Assembly: GCF_000024865.1 (NCBI RefSeq)
Contig: NC_013595.1
Coordinates: 9,610,001 to 9,674,000, forward strand
Length of the DNA stretch: 64,000 nucleotides
Direction of reading: 5' to 3'
Origin: Streptosporangium roseum DSM 43021
GTDB taxonomy: Bacteria > Actinomycetota > Actinomycetes > Streptosporangiales > Streptosporangiaceae
This document shows positions 23,301 through 38,300 of this stretch, one piece after another; the first letter of the stretch is position 1, and each line of letters opens with the position of its first letter. A model generated the notes under the pieces. It was given only the letters and a program-made list of their open reading frames with translations. It did no database searches and had not been told where the DNA came from. Position numbers and translations under genes: made by a program.

Positions 23301-26300
23301 CACCGCGCTCCTGGCCGGCGACTCCGCCGAGCGGATCATCTCCGACCGGGTGGAGGACCCCGAGACCCTGCGGGCCGAGCTGATCCGGCTGATCAGTGGC
23401 ATCCGCGGGCAGTGACCCCTGCGGGGCCTCACGGGCTACGCCCCGGTGAACGTGCCGGCCGCCACGCTGCCGGCCTGCTCGCAGGCTTTCGCGGCGCGGC
23501 GGACGCCTCCGGACGGAGGACGGACGCCTCCAGGCGAGGCCGGACGCCTCCGGACGGAGGCCGGGCGTCTCCAAGCGAGGGCCCGGCGTCTCCAAGCGAG
23601 GGCCCGGCGTCTCCAGGCGAGGGCCCGGCGTCAGCCGTCCCGGCGGGGGAGCGTCATGATCTCACCGTTCTGGGTGACCTGGGTGACCAGGATGCAGGTG
23701 TCGTCGGCCGCGTTGGCCGGGACCATGGCGTCCATGACCGCCGGAAGCCGGTCCGGGGAGGCGGGGGAGATCGGCCTGAGGGCCTCGGTCAGGGCGGCGC
23801 TCATGAGATCCAGACCTTCGTAGAGGTCGCTGCCGCGCTTCTCGATGAGCCCGTCGGTGAACATCACCATGAGATCGTCGGGCCTGAGCCGTACGGTGCC
23901 GCAGGTGTAGGCGGCGTCCTCGAAGACGCCGAGCAGCACGCCCGGATGGAGCAGGCGCTCCACGTGCGAGCCCCGGGCCAGGAGCATCGGGGGGTGACCG
24001 GCGTGGGTCCACCGCAGGGTGCGGTCGGCCGGGCGGTAGCGGGCCACGAGCGCGGTGGCCAGCACGTCGGGCCGGAGCTTGCACAGCAGGCGGTTCAGCA
24101 CGGTGAGGATCTCCGCCGGGTCGTGATGGGCGAAGGCCAGGGCGGTGATCGCGTGACGCAGCTTCGCCATGGCGGAGGCGGCGGCCAGCCCGTTGCCGGC
24201 CACGTCCCCGACGGCGAGCAGCACGTCACCGTCGTCCAGGCCGATCGCCTGGTACCAGTCCCCGCCGAGGTAGGCCGCCGTCTCGGCGGGCTGGTAACGG
24301 GCGGCCACCCGCAGGCCGGGCAGGGTGTAGGGCTCGTCCTGGACCGGCATGATGATTTTCTGCAGGTGGGCGGTGAGCTGGTTCTCCTCCTCCAGCCGCC
24401 GGCTGACGCTGGCCAGCTCGTCGGCCGCCCGGCGCCAGCCGGTGATGTCCTGCATGATCCCGTGGATCTCCAGGGGCCGGCCCGCCGCGTCGAGGGTGGC
24501 CTCGGCCGAGATGCGGATGTGGCGGAGGGAATCTCCCACCCCGATCCGGACTTCGAGCTCGTGGGGTCCGCCACCGCGCGTCCACATGTCCGCCGCCCCC
24601 GCGAGGAGCGGCGCGTCTTCGCTGTGGACGAGGTCGGAGTACGCCTCGATGGTGAGGGGGCCCTCCGCCGGGTCGCGCCCGTGGATGCGGTAGAGCTGCG
24701 GCGACCAGACGATCTCCCCGGTGACCATGTTCCAGCGTCCCCAGCCGAGGTTGCCCAGGTGCTCGGTGCGGGCGAGACGGGACTCCAGCCGCTGCCCGAT
24801 GTCGTCGCGGACCCAGGTGACGAGCAGGCCGTCGTCGAGACGGGCGATCCGCATGGCGTAGGTCGAGCGGTGCGGGACGCCGTCGGCGACCTCGACGTGC
24901 TCGTACGGGCTGTACCGCTCGGACGTGCCGGTCTCCATCACCCGCAGGTAGGCCTGCCAGAGCGGCGTCTCCGCCACCGACGGGTAACTCTGCCGGGTGC
25001 GCAGGCCGACCAGTTCCTCGCCCCGCCGGCCGTGGACGTCCTCCGCCTCCGGGCTCACGGCCTGGATGAGGAGGTCGACGATCGTTCCCGTGGCGTCACG
25101 GATCGGCACGGACCAGCTCGCCGATCCGGGCATCACGTCGAGCACGGCCTGCACCGCCGCCGTGGAGGCGGAGAGGCGCTCCGCGTCGATCGTTCCGGGA
25201 AGCGGCGCGGCCCCGATGCTCGTCTCCATGACGTTCGACCTGCCGGAGGGCAGCAGGTGACGTCCATCTCCTGGGCTCAGAATCGCTTCCTTCCGCATGG
25301 CCGTGATCGGCCTGGGGGAACCTGGTGGCGGGCGAAGGGCCGACACGGGCTCTGACAGAGGGTTGGGGGGTCCGGACGGTTCAGATGCTGAAATACACGC
25401 GGATGGTGGTGCCGTCCTGGCTGGTGTGGATGCGGACCAGGTCGCTGAGCAGGTTGGTGACGAGCAGGCCGCGAGAGCCCCGCTGGCGGGGATCGACCGG
25501 CCGGCGTCCGGCAAGGGGGTCGAGGATGTGACCGGCGTCGGTGACGTCCATGGCCACCTGCCCGTTCTCGCCCCAAATACGCACCGTTCCCGAGCCTCCT
25601 CCGTAGTCGAGGCTGTTGGCCGCCAGCTCGCTGGCGATCAGTCGCAGATCCTCGAGACGCTCTCCGGAGAGCCCCATGCGGGCGGCGTGCCCGACGACGA
25701 AGTCTCGCACGCGCCCCAGGTCGCCGCCGGCGAATCCGAGGGAGGCGGCGTCCGGCGGGTCGGGCAGCGGCCGGTTGTAGTCCTGGATGATGCGTTCGGG
25801 CGCGTAGGCGGGGCTGGTGCGCAGGCCGCTCCCGTCCTGGAGGATGGGATGGGTCATCTCGGCCTCCTCGATGACCGAGGGGTCCAGCCCGTCGAGGTCG
25901 TAGGGGCACAGGATGGTGACGGCGCGGCCGGAGAACGCGAGGTTGATCAGCGCCTCGTGCTGGACGCACGCGGGATACTCCGTCACCGACCGGCCGGCCC
26001 AGATCGGCTCGCCGATGATGCGGACCCTGCCGGCGGGGTGGAGGTCGGCGAAGGCACGCAGGACGCCGGGGATGATGCGCCCCGGGTTGCGACCGGCCTG
26101 CGTCATGTCGAGGAAGCGCACCTCGGAGGCCGCCTCGCCGAGCTCGGCCCGCAGCAGCTCCACGTTCTGCGGGGGTACGGCCACCGCGACCGGCTCTCCG
26201 GCCGCCAGGCCCTCGCGGATGAACGGCACGGTGCCGTCGAGATACTGCCGGGCCCCGCGGTAGAACAGCGCGGGATGGACGAACGGATCCACCGTGGTGG

Positions 26301-29300
26301 TCGTCGTCGTGGTCATCACGTCTCCACTTCGATCGGGGAGGAGTCCGGTCCGATCAAGGCGAGTACGGATCTCAGACAGTAGGGCGCGTGGTGCAGGAAC
26401 ACCTTTTTGCCCGTGGGGAGGCTGTGGGCGGCCTGGGCCAGCAGCCATGTTCCCCGGACGTCGACGAACGTGAGTCCGGCGAGGTCGATGTGCATGTCAT
26501 CGCCCTGGGTGACCAGGCCGTCCAGTGCCTCTTCCCAGAGCCTTCTGGTCGTGCGGTCGATGTCGCCGCTGACCTTCAGGCGGACCGGCGGGCCGGTCAG
26601 GTCGAGGTGGAGGTCGTGGGGGGACGGCCCGCGGGCTCCGGATGTCGAAGAGCCAGGTCCGGCGGCCTGTGACGGCCCGCGCGGTCTCACCTCTGGCCAG
26701 ATCGTCACGGTGACCATCCTGAAGTCGACGATGGACACCTCCAACGTACCCGTTGTCGCCTTTAACAGCGAAAAGGATGCGCTCAACCGCACACCACGGC
26801 CCTCGGGATGAAGGATAAGTCTGAGCCAGATGCAACTTATGCAGGAAAATGACCCACATGCGTATTCTGATCATCGGTGGAACCCGGTTCGTCGGCCGGC
26901 ACATCACCGAGGCCGCGATGGCGGCCGGGCACGAGGTCTCCCTGCTGCACCGGGGGCAGACCGGGCCGGAGCTGTTCCCCGAGGCGGAACACCTGCGGGC
27001 CGACCGGAACGAGGACCTGTCCATCCTGCGTGACCGGCGGTGGGACGCGACGATCGACGCCAGCGCCTACCTTCCGTCGCAGATCGCCTCCCTGGCCGGG
27101 GTGCTCTCCACGGGCCAGTACGTCTTCATCTCCACCACCGCGGTCTACGCCGTCCCGCCGGCGCCGGGCTTCACCGAGGACTCGCCGCTGTCCGAGCCCG
27201 ACGGCCCGGTCGCGGAGACGGTCACCGCCGAGACCTACGGGCCCCTGAAGGTGCTCTGCGAGCGCGCCGCGGTCGACCGCTTCGGGCCGGGGACGCTGGT
27301 CGTACGGCCGACCTACGTGATCGGCCCGCACGACTACACGGGCCGCTTCACCTACTGGGTCAACCGGATCGCACGCGGCGGCGAGGTCCTGGCCCCGGGT
27401 GACCCGTCGGACCCGATCCAGGTGATCGACGGACGTGACATGGGCACCTGGATCATCGCCATGGTCGAGAAGACGGACTCGGGCACCTTCCACGCGGTCA
27501 GCCCGCGCCCGCCGTTCTCCTTCGGCGACATGCTGGAGACGATCGTGGCCGAGGTCGGGCCACCGGGGACCACGCTGACCTGGGTCGGGCAGGAGTTCCT
27601 GCTCGCCGAGGGGGAGGACGGGCGGTCGCTGCCGCTCTGGCCGGAGGGCGGCGGGGAGATCAACACCGCGGACCCGGCCGCCGCGACCGCGGCCGGGCTC
27701 GACCCGCGCCCCCTCCGCAGGTCGGTGCGCGAGATCCGCGAGTCCGAGGCCTCGTTCGCCACGGCCACGACGATCAGCCCGGACCGGGAGGCCGAGCTTC
27801 TGGCCAGGTGGCACTCCCGTCAGCGGGGGTGACCGCTCACCCGCCGCTCCGGCCGCACCCGGTCGTCACGGGGCGACGGCGGTCTGGAGGACCGCCTGGA
27901 TCTCGATGACGATCTGGACCTTCTCGCTCAGTGACACGCCTCCGCCGGGGATGGGGCCGTTGTAGCTGACGCCGAAGTCCATGCGGTTGATCTCGCCGGT
28001 GGCCGTGAACCCGGCACGGGCACCGGCGAAGGGGTCGGCGGCGAAGGGGTCGGGGCCGAACCCGTTGATCTCCAGCTTCAGCGGGACCGGCCGGGTCACC
28101 CCCTTGAGCATGAGCTCGCCGTCGAGCAGGAAGTCGTCCCCGTCGGGACGGATCCCGACGGACCGGTAGGTCATGGCCGGATGCTCGTCGACGTCGAAGA
28201 AGTCGGCGGAGCGGACGTGGTCGTCCCGCTGCTTGTTGCCCGTGTCGACCGAGGTCAGGTCGACGGTCGCGGTGACGCTGGACTCCAGCGGGTCGTCGCC
28301 GGTCACGATCCGGCCCTCGAAGCCGGTGAAGCGTCCGCGCACCTTGCTGATCATGAGATGCCGGACGACGAAGCCCACCTCGGAGTGGACCGGGTCGATG
28401 CTCCACGTCCCGGCGACATAGCCCGGGATCTCGACAGCCTTGGTCGTCATCGTGTCTCCTTGAGTTACATGGGGTAAGCCGGTTCCCTCAGGTAGGGCAG
28501 TTCCGAAAAGGAACCGCACCTATCCTGGTGACACTTCCCCAAAGGGCACAAGAAGGCACTTTCACCTCACCCAGTTACCTGGAGAGAACCATGGAGACGT
28601 CACTCCCCTCCGGCCACACCCCGGCACTCCCCTCCGGCCACACCCCGGCGGCCTGCCGGGCCCGCGAGATCCTGGAGCGCATCGGGGACAAGTGGTCGCT
28701 GTACGTGATCTCCCAGCTGAGCGACCGCACCAAGCGGTTCAACGAGCTCAAACGCGATATCGACGGCATCAGCCAGCGCATGCTGACCGTCACCCTGCGC
28801 GGGCTGGAGCGCGACGGCATCGTCTCGCGGACCATGTATCCGGTCATGCCGCCCCGCGTCGACTACACGCTCACCCCCCTGGGCCGCACGCTGCTCGACA
28901 CCGTCGGCTTCCTCATCCACTGGGCCGAGGAGCACGTCGAAGAGATCGAGACCACCCGCGCTCTCTACGACACCCGCGTCGAGAGATTCCACACGCCCGA
29001 ATGACCCACCGGGCGCCGCCCCGCCCTCCAGGCCCCGCGAGGGCGAGTCTCAGACCCCGATGTCGCGGGCGATGTTGTCCAGCCGGTCCGTCAGCGTGTC
29101 GAGCTCCCGGTCCGTCACCGTGTCCCCGGAGACGAACCCCTCCAGGTCCCGGCGGCGCACGATGATCAGCGGCCGGTGATCGTCGTCGATCTCCTCGTCC
29201 CGCAGGATCAGGCAGTCGCCGCGGACGAACACCAGCGCGGTGTCGGGATCCGGTGACTCCAGCAGCCGCAGGACGCATTCCCGGTCGACGAGAGCCATGG

Positions 29301-32300
29301 ACGCACCTCCCTGTCCGCACGACGGCCCTACCCGCTCACCCGTACGGCGGGCCATACCCGGCACCCCCGCCGACCTAACGGCCGCGCAGGTCAAGCTAGG
29401 CCCGGGAGGCGCTGCGACCGCGGACGCCGTACGGACGGGCCGGATACCGGTCAGTTAAATGAGTGAGCGACTCACTCATTCCTGTACTAGGGTGACCCGG
29501 GTGATCTTGACCTCCCAGCGCGCGGCTCCCCTCCCACCGGACGAACGGCGTGCCGCGCTCATCGAATCAACCCTGTCGCTGGTGCTCGCCCACGGCCCCG
29601 ACGTGAGCACCCGGCAGATCGCGCAGGCGGCCGGCGTCGCCGAAGGGACGATCTTCCGGGTCTTCACCACCAAGGACGAGCTCGTGGGCGCGGCCGTGGC
29701 CAGCGCCTTCGACCCCTCCCCGCTCCTGCGGGACCTGGCGGCCATCGACCGCACCGCTCCCCTGCCGGACCGGCTCGTCGCGGCGGTCGAGCTCCTGCAG
29801 CAGCGTACGGCACGCGTCTTCCGGCTGCTGGACGCGCTGGGATGCCTCGGAGCCCCCGAGACGGACCGCGACCGCCGCGCCCGATCCGACCAGGGCGTTC
29901 TCATCGGGCAGGCGCTCGTCGACCTGATCGACACCGGACGCGACCAGTTGCGCTGCGAGCCGCACGAGGCCGCGCGCCGGCTGCAGCTGCTGACCGTCGC
30001 GTTCAGCCATCCCCGGTTCGTCGCCGACGACCCGATATCACCCACGGAGATCGTCTCCACGCTGCTGGACGGCATCCGCCTGCGTCCCGGGCACGACGCG
30101 CTCCACCCGGACTCCACGAGCGGGGAACCCCCATGCTGAGCCGGCTGCTCCGCACCTACCTGCGGCCCTACTCGTCGACGCTGACCGCCGTGGTGGTGCT
30201 GCAGCTGGTCGGCACCATAGCCTCGCTGTACCTGCCCAGCCTGAACGCGGACATCATCGACCGGGGCGTCGCCGTCGGCGACACCGGCTACATCCTGTCC
30301 GCCGGGGGCTGGATGCTGGCCGTGTCCCTCGTGCAGATCGCCTGCTCGATCGCGGCGGTCTACTACGGCGCCCGCGCGGCGATGGGATTCGGGCGCGACG
30401 TCCGCTCGGCCGTCTTCCACCGGGTGGGCGGGTTCTCCGCCCGGGAGGTCGCCCAGTTCGGAGCGCCCTCGCTGATCACCCGCAGCACCAACGACGTGCA
30501 GCAGGTGCAGATGCTCGTGGTGATGACCTGCACGATGCTGGTCGCCGCGCCGATCATGGGCGTCGGCGGCATCGTCATGGCGTTGCGGCAGGACCTCGGC
30601 CTGTCCTGGCTCATGCTGGTCTGCGTCCCGGCGCTGCTGGTGTCGATCGGCCTGATCATCTCGCGCATGGTCCCCCAGTTCCGGGCGATGCAGGACCGCA
30701 TCGACGTGGTCAACCAGGTGCTGCGCGAGCAGCTCTCCGGCATCCGGGTCGTCCGCGCCTTCGTCCGGGAACGCGAGGAGACCCGCCGGTTCGCCGCGGC
30801 GAACGACGCGCTGACCGGGACCTCGCTGCGCGTCGGGCGGCTGACCGCGCTCATCTTCCCCGTCGTGATGCTGATCCTCAACGCCTCCAGCGTCGCCGTA
30901 CTGTGGTTCGGCGCGAGCCGCGTGGACAGCGGCGAGATGCAGGTCGGCGCCCTCACCGCGTTCCTCATGTATCTGATGCAGATCCTTGCCTCGATGATGA
31001 TGGCCACCTTCATCTCGATGATGATCCCGCGAGCCGCGGTCTGCGCCGAGCGCATCATCGAGGTGCTGGACACCGAGTCGTCGGTGACCCCGCCCCGGGA
31101 TCCCGTACGGCAGGTGCACGGCCGCGCCGAGCTGGAGCTGCGTGACGTCGAGTTCCGCTACCCGGGCGCGGCGGCACCGGTGCTGTCCGGCATCTCCTTC
31201 CGCGTCACCGCCGGGCAGACCACCGCCGTCATCGGCAGCACCGGGGCGGGCAAGACGACACTGGTCTCCCTGGTGCCCAGGCTGTTCGACGCCACCTCCG
31301 GCACGGTGTCGGTCGACGGCGTCGACGTCCGCGACCTCGATCCGCAGATGCTCTGGACACGCATCGGCCTGGTACCGCAGAAGCCGTACCTGTTCAGCGG
31401 CACCGTCGCGAGCAACCTGCGCTACGGCAACCCGGACGCCAGTGACGAGGAGCTGTGGGAGGCGCTGGAGGTCGCCCAGGCCCGCGACTTCGTCGAGGCG
31501 ATGCCCGAGGGCCTTGAGGCCCCCATCACGCAGGGCGGCACGAACGTGTCCGGCGGGCAGCGGCAGCGGCTCTCGATCGCCAGGGCGCTGGTCAGCAGAC
31601 CCGAGATCTACCTGTTCGACGACTCGTTCTCGGCCCTCGACCTGACCACCGACGCCCGGCTCCGCGCCGCCCTGCGCCCGCACACCGCCCAGGCCGCCGT
31701 CGTCATCGTCGGCCAGCGGGTGTCCACCATCGCCGACGCCGACCAGATCATCGTCCTCGACGACGGAGTGATCGTCGGCATGGGGACCCACGACGAGCTG
31801 CTGGATTCCTGCCCGACATACATCGAGATCGTCGAGTCCCAACTGACCGCGGGGAGCGCAGCATGAGCGACAAGCCCGTGACGACCACACGACCGCCGGC
31901 GGGCGGCGGAGGCTTCGGCCGGGGGCCCTTCGGGGGGGCCGGGATGCCCGCGGAGAAGTCGATGAACTTCGGGCCGTCCCTGCGGCGGCTGATGCGGCGG
32001 CTGAGCCCCGAACGCCCGAGGATCCTGGCCGTGATCGGCCTCGCCGTGACCAGCGTGGTTTTCGCCGTCGTGGGACCGAAGATCCTCGGCCACGCGACGG
32101 ACCTGATCTTCAGCGGTGTGATCGGCAAGCAGCTTCCCGCCGGGACGACCACGGAGCAGGCGGTCCAGGCCGCCCGCGCGTCGGGCGACGACAACTTCGC
32201 CGCCCTGCTCGCACGGATGGACGTCGTGCCCGGTCACGGGATCGACTTCGGCGCACTGGGCACGGTCCTGGTGTGGGCCCTGGCGCTCTACGTCGCGGCT

Positions 32301-35300
32301 TCGGTCTTCAGCTGGTTGCAGGGTTACCTGCTCAACGACGTGGTGCAGCGCAGCGTGTTCCGGCTGCGGGCGGACGTCGAGGACAAGCTGAACCGGCTCC
32401 CCCTGAAGTTCTTCGACGGCCAGCCGCGCGGTGAGCTGCTCAGCCGGGTCACCAACGACATCGACAACGTGTCCCAGACCCTGCAGCAGACGATGAGCCA
32501 GCTGCTGACCTCGCTGCTGACCGTGATCGGCGTGCTGGCGATGATGTTCGTGATATCGCCGCTGCTCGCGCTGATCGCCCTGGTGACCATCCCGCTGTCG
32601 ATAATCGTCACCGGGCAGATCGCGAAACGCTCGCAGAAGTTCTTCGTCGCGCAGTGGGCCAACACCGGCACCCTGAACGCCCACATCGAGGAGGCCTTCA
32701 CCGGCCACGAGCTGGTGAAGGTCTTCGGGCGGCAGCCGGAGGTCGAGCAGGTGTTCCGGGACAGGAACGAGGAGCTGTTCAAGGCCAGCTTCGGCGCCCA
32801 GTTCGTCTCCGGGATCATCATGCCGATGATGATGTTCATCGGGAACCTCAACTACGTCGCCATCGCCGTCGTCGGGGGCCTGCGGGTCGCCACCGGGTCG
32901 ATGAGCCTGGGTGACGTCCAGGCGTTCATCCAGTACTCACGGCAGTTCACCCAGCCCCTGACCCAGGTCGCCTCGATGGCCAACCTGCTGCAGTCGGGGG
33001 TGGCGTCGGCCGAGCGGGTCTTCGAGCTGCTGGACGCCGAGGACCAGTCCCCGGACCCCGCCGACCCGGTGCCGCCCACCGCCCGGCGGGGCCGCGTCGA
33101 GTTCGAGCAGGTGTCCTTCCGCTACGTCCCGGAGCAGCCCCTCATCGAGGACCTGTCGCTGGTGGCCGAGCCCGGGCACACGGTCGCGATCGTCGGCCCG
33201 ACCGGTGCGGGAAAGACGACCCTCGTCAACCTGATCATGCGCTTCTACGAGCTGGACGCCGGCCGGATCACCCTCGACGGGGTCGACATCACCGCGATGC
33301 GCCGCGAGGACCTGCGCTCGCACATCGGCATGGTGCTCCAGGACACCTGGCTGTTCGGCGGCACCATCCGCGAGAACATCGCCTACGGCAACCCCGGGGC
33401 GACCGAGGAGCAGCTCCAGGCCGCCGCGCGGGCCACGTTCGTCGACCGGTTCGTCCGCACCCTGCCCGACGGCTACGACACCGTGATCGACGACGAGGGC
33501 AACAACGTCAGCGCCGGAGAGAAACAGCTCCTGACCATCGCCCGCGCCTTCCTCGCCGACCCGTCGCTGCTCATCCTCGACGAGGCCACCAGCTCGGTCG
33601 ACACCCGGACCGAGGTCCTGGTCCAGCACGCGATGGCCGCCCTCCGCTCCGACCGCACCAGCTTCGTCATCGCCCACCGCCTGTCCACCATCCGCGACGC
33701 CGACCTCATCCTGGTGATGGACGGGGGCCGCATCGTCGAGCAGGGCACCCACGACGAGCTGCTGGCCGCTCGGGGCGCCTACCACCGGCTGTACTCCGCC
33801 CAGTTCAGCGGCGCCCTGGTCCCGGACGGCGACGAGGTGAGCGGGGAGGAGGTGACGGGGGTGCGAGGGTAGGCCGTCGCGGCCGGCGACCCCGGACGGA
33901 CCCGCTCCGGCGGCTCCGTCCGGGGTCGCCGGAGCGGGTCCGCCCGGGGCCGCTCCGGCGGCTGCCCGGTCAGACGCGCGGCGGCGCTCGGCGGACGCCG
34001 TCCCTTTCCCCGCCTCGCGCTCTTTCCCCGCCTCGCGCCGGCCGCCCGGGATCCCGCCCGGCGGACGTCCCCGGTCCCGCCCCGGACGGTCCCGCTCCCG
34101 CCCCGGACGTCCCCGGTCCCGCCTCGACGCGGCGGGCGGCCAGGCGCGCGGGGTCCGGCCAGCGCACGCCGTACGCCCAGCCCGCCCGCTCGAACCAGCG
34201 GATCAGCCGGGCGCTCGGGTCGAGCTGGCCTCTGAGCACCCCGTGGCGGGCGCAGGCAGGGTCGACGTGGTGCCAGTTGTGCCAGCCCTCGCCGAGGGTC
34301 AGGAACGCCACCCACCGGACGTTGGACGACCGGTCCCTGGTCCTGAAGGGGCGGTCGCCGAAGGTGTGGGCGATGGAGTTAACCGACCAGGTCACATGGT
34401 GCACCACGGCGTAGCGGACCAGCCCGCCCCAGAAGAGGGCGGTCCACATACCGGTCCACGACATCGACCACAGCCCTCCCGCCGCGGCGGGCAGCAGGAA
34501 CGACAGCGCCGCGACGGCCGGGTAGGCTGCGTCGAACCGCCGGACGTCCGGATCGGCCATCAGGTCCGGCACCCAGCGCTGCCGGCTGGAACGGCTGCGC
34601 GCGGTGTAGAACCAGCCGATGTGGGCGTGCGCCATGCCGCGCAGCAGGGCCAGGCCGCTGTCGCCGTAGCGCCAGGGCGAGTGCGGGTCGCCGGCCCGGT
34701 CGGCGTACTTGTGGTGGCGGCGGTGCTCGGCCGTCCACAGCGTGACCGGGCCTTCGAGGGCCATGCCGCCGGCCAGCATGAGGGCGATGCGCAGTGGCCT
34801 GCGGCACTTGAAGGCACGATGGGTGAAGTGCCGGTGGTAGCCGATCGCGATCCCGAAAATGCTGATCAGATACATGACGACGGCGATGACCGCGTCACGT
34901 GGACCGATCCCCCATCCCCAGGCTGCGGGGACCGCCGCGGCCAGGGTCAGCACCGGCAGGACGACGAGGACGACCAGGTAGACGGTGCGGCGGCCGGCCG
35001 TGACCGCCACCGTCTCGGCCCTGCCTGACTCCGGCTGACCCGGCGGGAAGGCCGAGATGGTCACGCTGCCTCCTCGCGGTCGGCGAAGACCGCCTGGTGT
35101 GCGATCCGGCGGGGCCGGTCCGGCCACCCATTGAACGGCCGGACGGCCGGACGGCGGGAGTTGCCGGGAAGTGATGCCTTAATTACTTACTGGAGTCAAA
35201 ACAATGCATTCAGTAGCCATCTTGAGCTAATGTATCGCCTGCCTAGATTGTGGCTACGGAAAGTGACGATCTCTGTTCGCCATGGCTTCAGTGGTCGGTT

Positions 35301-38300
35301 CACGCGTGGAGCGGAGGGTCCTACGGCATGGGTGCTGTTGATCAATCGACCATGGGCGGCCATCTGGAGCGATACGACGTGGCCGTGGCGCGCGATCCGA
35401 TCGCCGCGTTCGGCCTCGTCCGGGAATGGATGCGCACGGACTGGCGCGCCCTCTTCGCGGAGCTCCGCACCCAGCGGCCGATCTTCGTCACACCGGCCTT
35501 CACCGTCGTGACCCGTTTCGCCGACGTCGTCGAGGTGCTCTCCCGGGAGGAGACCTTCACGGTCCGGGCCTTCGGCCCGCGCCTGGACGCGGCGCTGGGC
35601 GCCCCGTTCATGCTGGGCCGGGACGCGACGCCGATGAACTGGCGGGAGAAGGGGCTGATGCAGGTCATGCTCGCCCCCCAGGACGCGGCGGACCTGCGCG
35701 GGCTGGCGGGGCGGATCGCGGACGAGGCCCTGGACGCCGCGTCGCGGCGAGGGCGGATCGAAGCCGTCGGCGAGCTCTTCCGGCATGTCACCCTGCGGGT
35801 GTGCGGGGAGTATTTCGGCTTCCCCGGGCCCACTCCGGAGACCCTGTCGCGGTGGACGAGAGCCGTGATCACCGACGGCTTCGCCAACTTCCAGGGCGAT
35901 CCGGCGATCCAGGCCGGGTCGGTCCGCGCGGGCGCGGAGATGATGGCCTACCTGCGCGACCTGCTCGCCGAACGCCGGGCCGCCCTGGAGGCGGGGCGCG
36001 AGGCGCCCGATGACGTCTTCGGCCGCCTCATCCGTACGACCCTCCCGGCCGAGGTCGGCCTCGACGACGAGCGCCTGCTGATCAACATGGCGGGGCTGCC
36101 CCTCGGGTTCGTGGAGAGCGGGCCGGGGGCCATGGTGGAGGCGGTGGAGCAGCTCATGCTCCGCCCGCGGGTGCGGGCGGAGGCCATCGCCGCCGCCGCC
36201 GACCCGGATCCCGCCCGTTTCGATCGCCATGTCTGGGAGGCGCTGCGGTTCAGCCCGTTCTTCAAGCTGCTCCCCCGGCTGTGCGAGCGCGACTACGTCC
36301 TCGCCGCCGGCACCCCGCGCCGGACGGTCATCCCCGCGGGGACGTTCGTGCTCGCGGCGCCGGCCTCGGCCATGTTCGACGCGGACGTGGTGGAGGAGCC
36401 GGACGACTTCCGCCTCGACCGGCCGGAGCACCTCCAGCTGCACTTCGGACACGGCCACCACGCCTGCCTCGGCGTGCACCCCGCCAGAGTCGTCATCTGC
36501 GAGGTCGTGCGCCGCCTGTTCCGCCGCCCCGGCGTGCGCGTGCTCCCGCCACCGGAGGGAGCGATCGTCCGCAGCCACGGGATCTTCCCCGACCGGTTCG
36601 TCCTGGGTCTCGGCCCGGACGGACGTCCCGGCTCAGACGTGCAGGAGGCGTGACGGTGGCACCCAGCAGAGCGCGGGCGCGAAGCATCGCGACCGACGGC
36701 GCCGCCAACCGCCTCAGGTTCCTGGCCCTGACCAGCGGACGTCCGCTGTGGGACCTCGCCCAGCGCGTCCAGCCCGTACGGCGGCACCTCAACGCCTCGC
36801 TGATCGACCACGCGGTCCGCGAGATGCCACCACGGCCCGAGCCGCTGAGCACCATGGCCGACTACACCTCGTGGGCCTCGCTGACCGATCGGACGTTCAG
36901 CGGGCGTCACATGCCGCCGGTCTCCGGACCCGAGGGCGGCCGGCCCACCCCCGAACAGGCCGCCGACCTGTTCACCCGGGGTGACGCCATGATCCCGTGT
37001 CCCCGGTCCACCGTGCTGTTCGCCTACTTCGCCCAGTGGTTCACCGACGGGTTCCTCCGCGGCGACACCCACGTCCCCAGGGATCCGCGTAAGAACAGCT
37101 CGAACCACCACATCGACCTGAACCAGCTCTACGGGCTCGACGAGGCGGCGACCGCCGCCCTCCGGACGTTCGACGGCGGACTGCTCAAGAGCCGGCTCGT
37201 CAACGGCGCGGAGTTCCCTCCCAAGCTCTGCGAGAACGGCAAGATCAAAGACGAGTTCTCCGCGCTGAGCGTGATCCGTTTCGACGAGCTCACCGACGCG
37301 CAGCGCGACACCCTGTTCGCGACGGGCAGCGACCGCGGCAACATCCAGCTCGGTTTCACCATGCTCACGGTGCTGTTCCTGCGCGAGCACAACAGGGTGG
37401 CGCGCCTGCTGGCAGGCCACTATCCGCGCTGGGACGACGAGCGCCTGTTCCAGACGGCGCGCAACATCCTCATCGTGCTCCTCATCAAACTGGTGGTGGA
37501 GGAGTACATCAACCACATCACGCCCTACCACTTCCGCTTCGCCCTGGATCCGCGGCTCTCCACCATGCTGGCCCGCGCGCCCTGGCACCGGGAGAACTGG
37601 GCCTCGGCGGAGTTCAACCTCGTCTACCGCTGGCACAGCCTGATCCCCTCCAAACTGGCCGTGGGCGACCGGGAGCTTCCGATGGCGGAGACCCTGGTCG
37701 GTGGAGCGCTCATCCCCGGGCCGGGCCTGGGCCGGCTCTTCGAGGACGCCTCCCGGCAGCGCGCGGGGCGCATCGGCCTGTTCAACACCGACCCCGTGCT
37801 GCGGGCGGTCGACGTGGCCAGCGTCGCCGAATCGCGGGCCCTGAAGCTGGCCCCCTACAACAGCTACCGTGAGCACTGCCGCTTCCCCCGCGTGCGCCGC
37901 TTCGACCAGGTCTCCGGTGACGCGAGGGTGAGCGAGGCGCTCGGCGAGCTCTACCGGAACGTGGACGACCTGGATCTGTACGTCGGCCTGTTCGCCGAGG
38001 AGCCGGGCGCCCCGAACGCCATGCTGCCGCCGCTCCTGACGAAGATCATCGCCATTGACGCCTTCTCGCAGGCGCTGACCAATCCGCTGCTGGCGTCGCG
38101 GGTGTTCAACGCCGCGACCTTCTCCCCGCACGGGATGAAGGTCATCGCCACCACGCGAACACTGTCGGACGTGCTCCACCGCAACGTCCCGGAGGACCCG
38201 CGACCGCGTTTCGTGAGCATGACCCGGCAGGGAGCGCGGTGAGCGGCGCGGATGCCTCCGGGACCCGCCCCCGCTCCGACGCCCGCGGGGAGGGCGACCC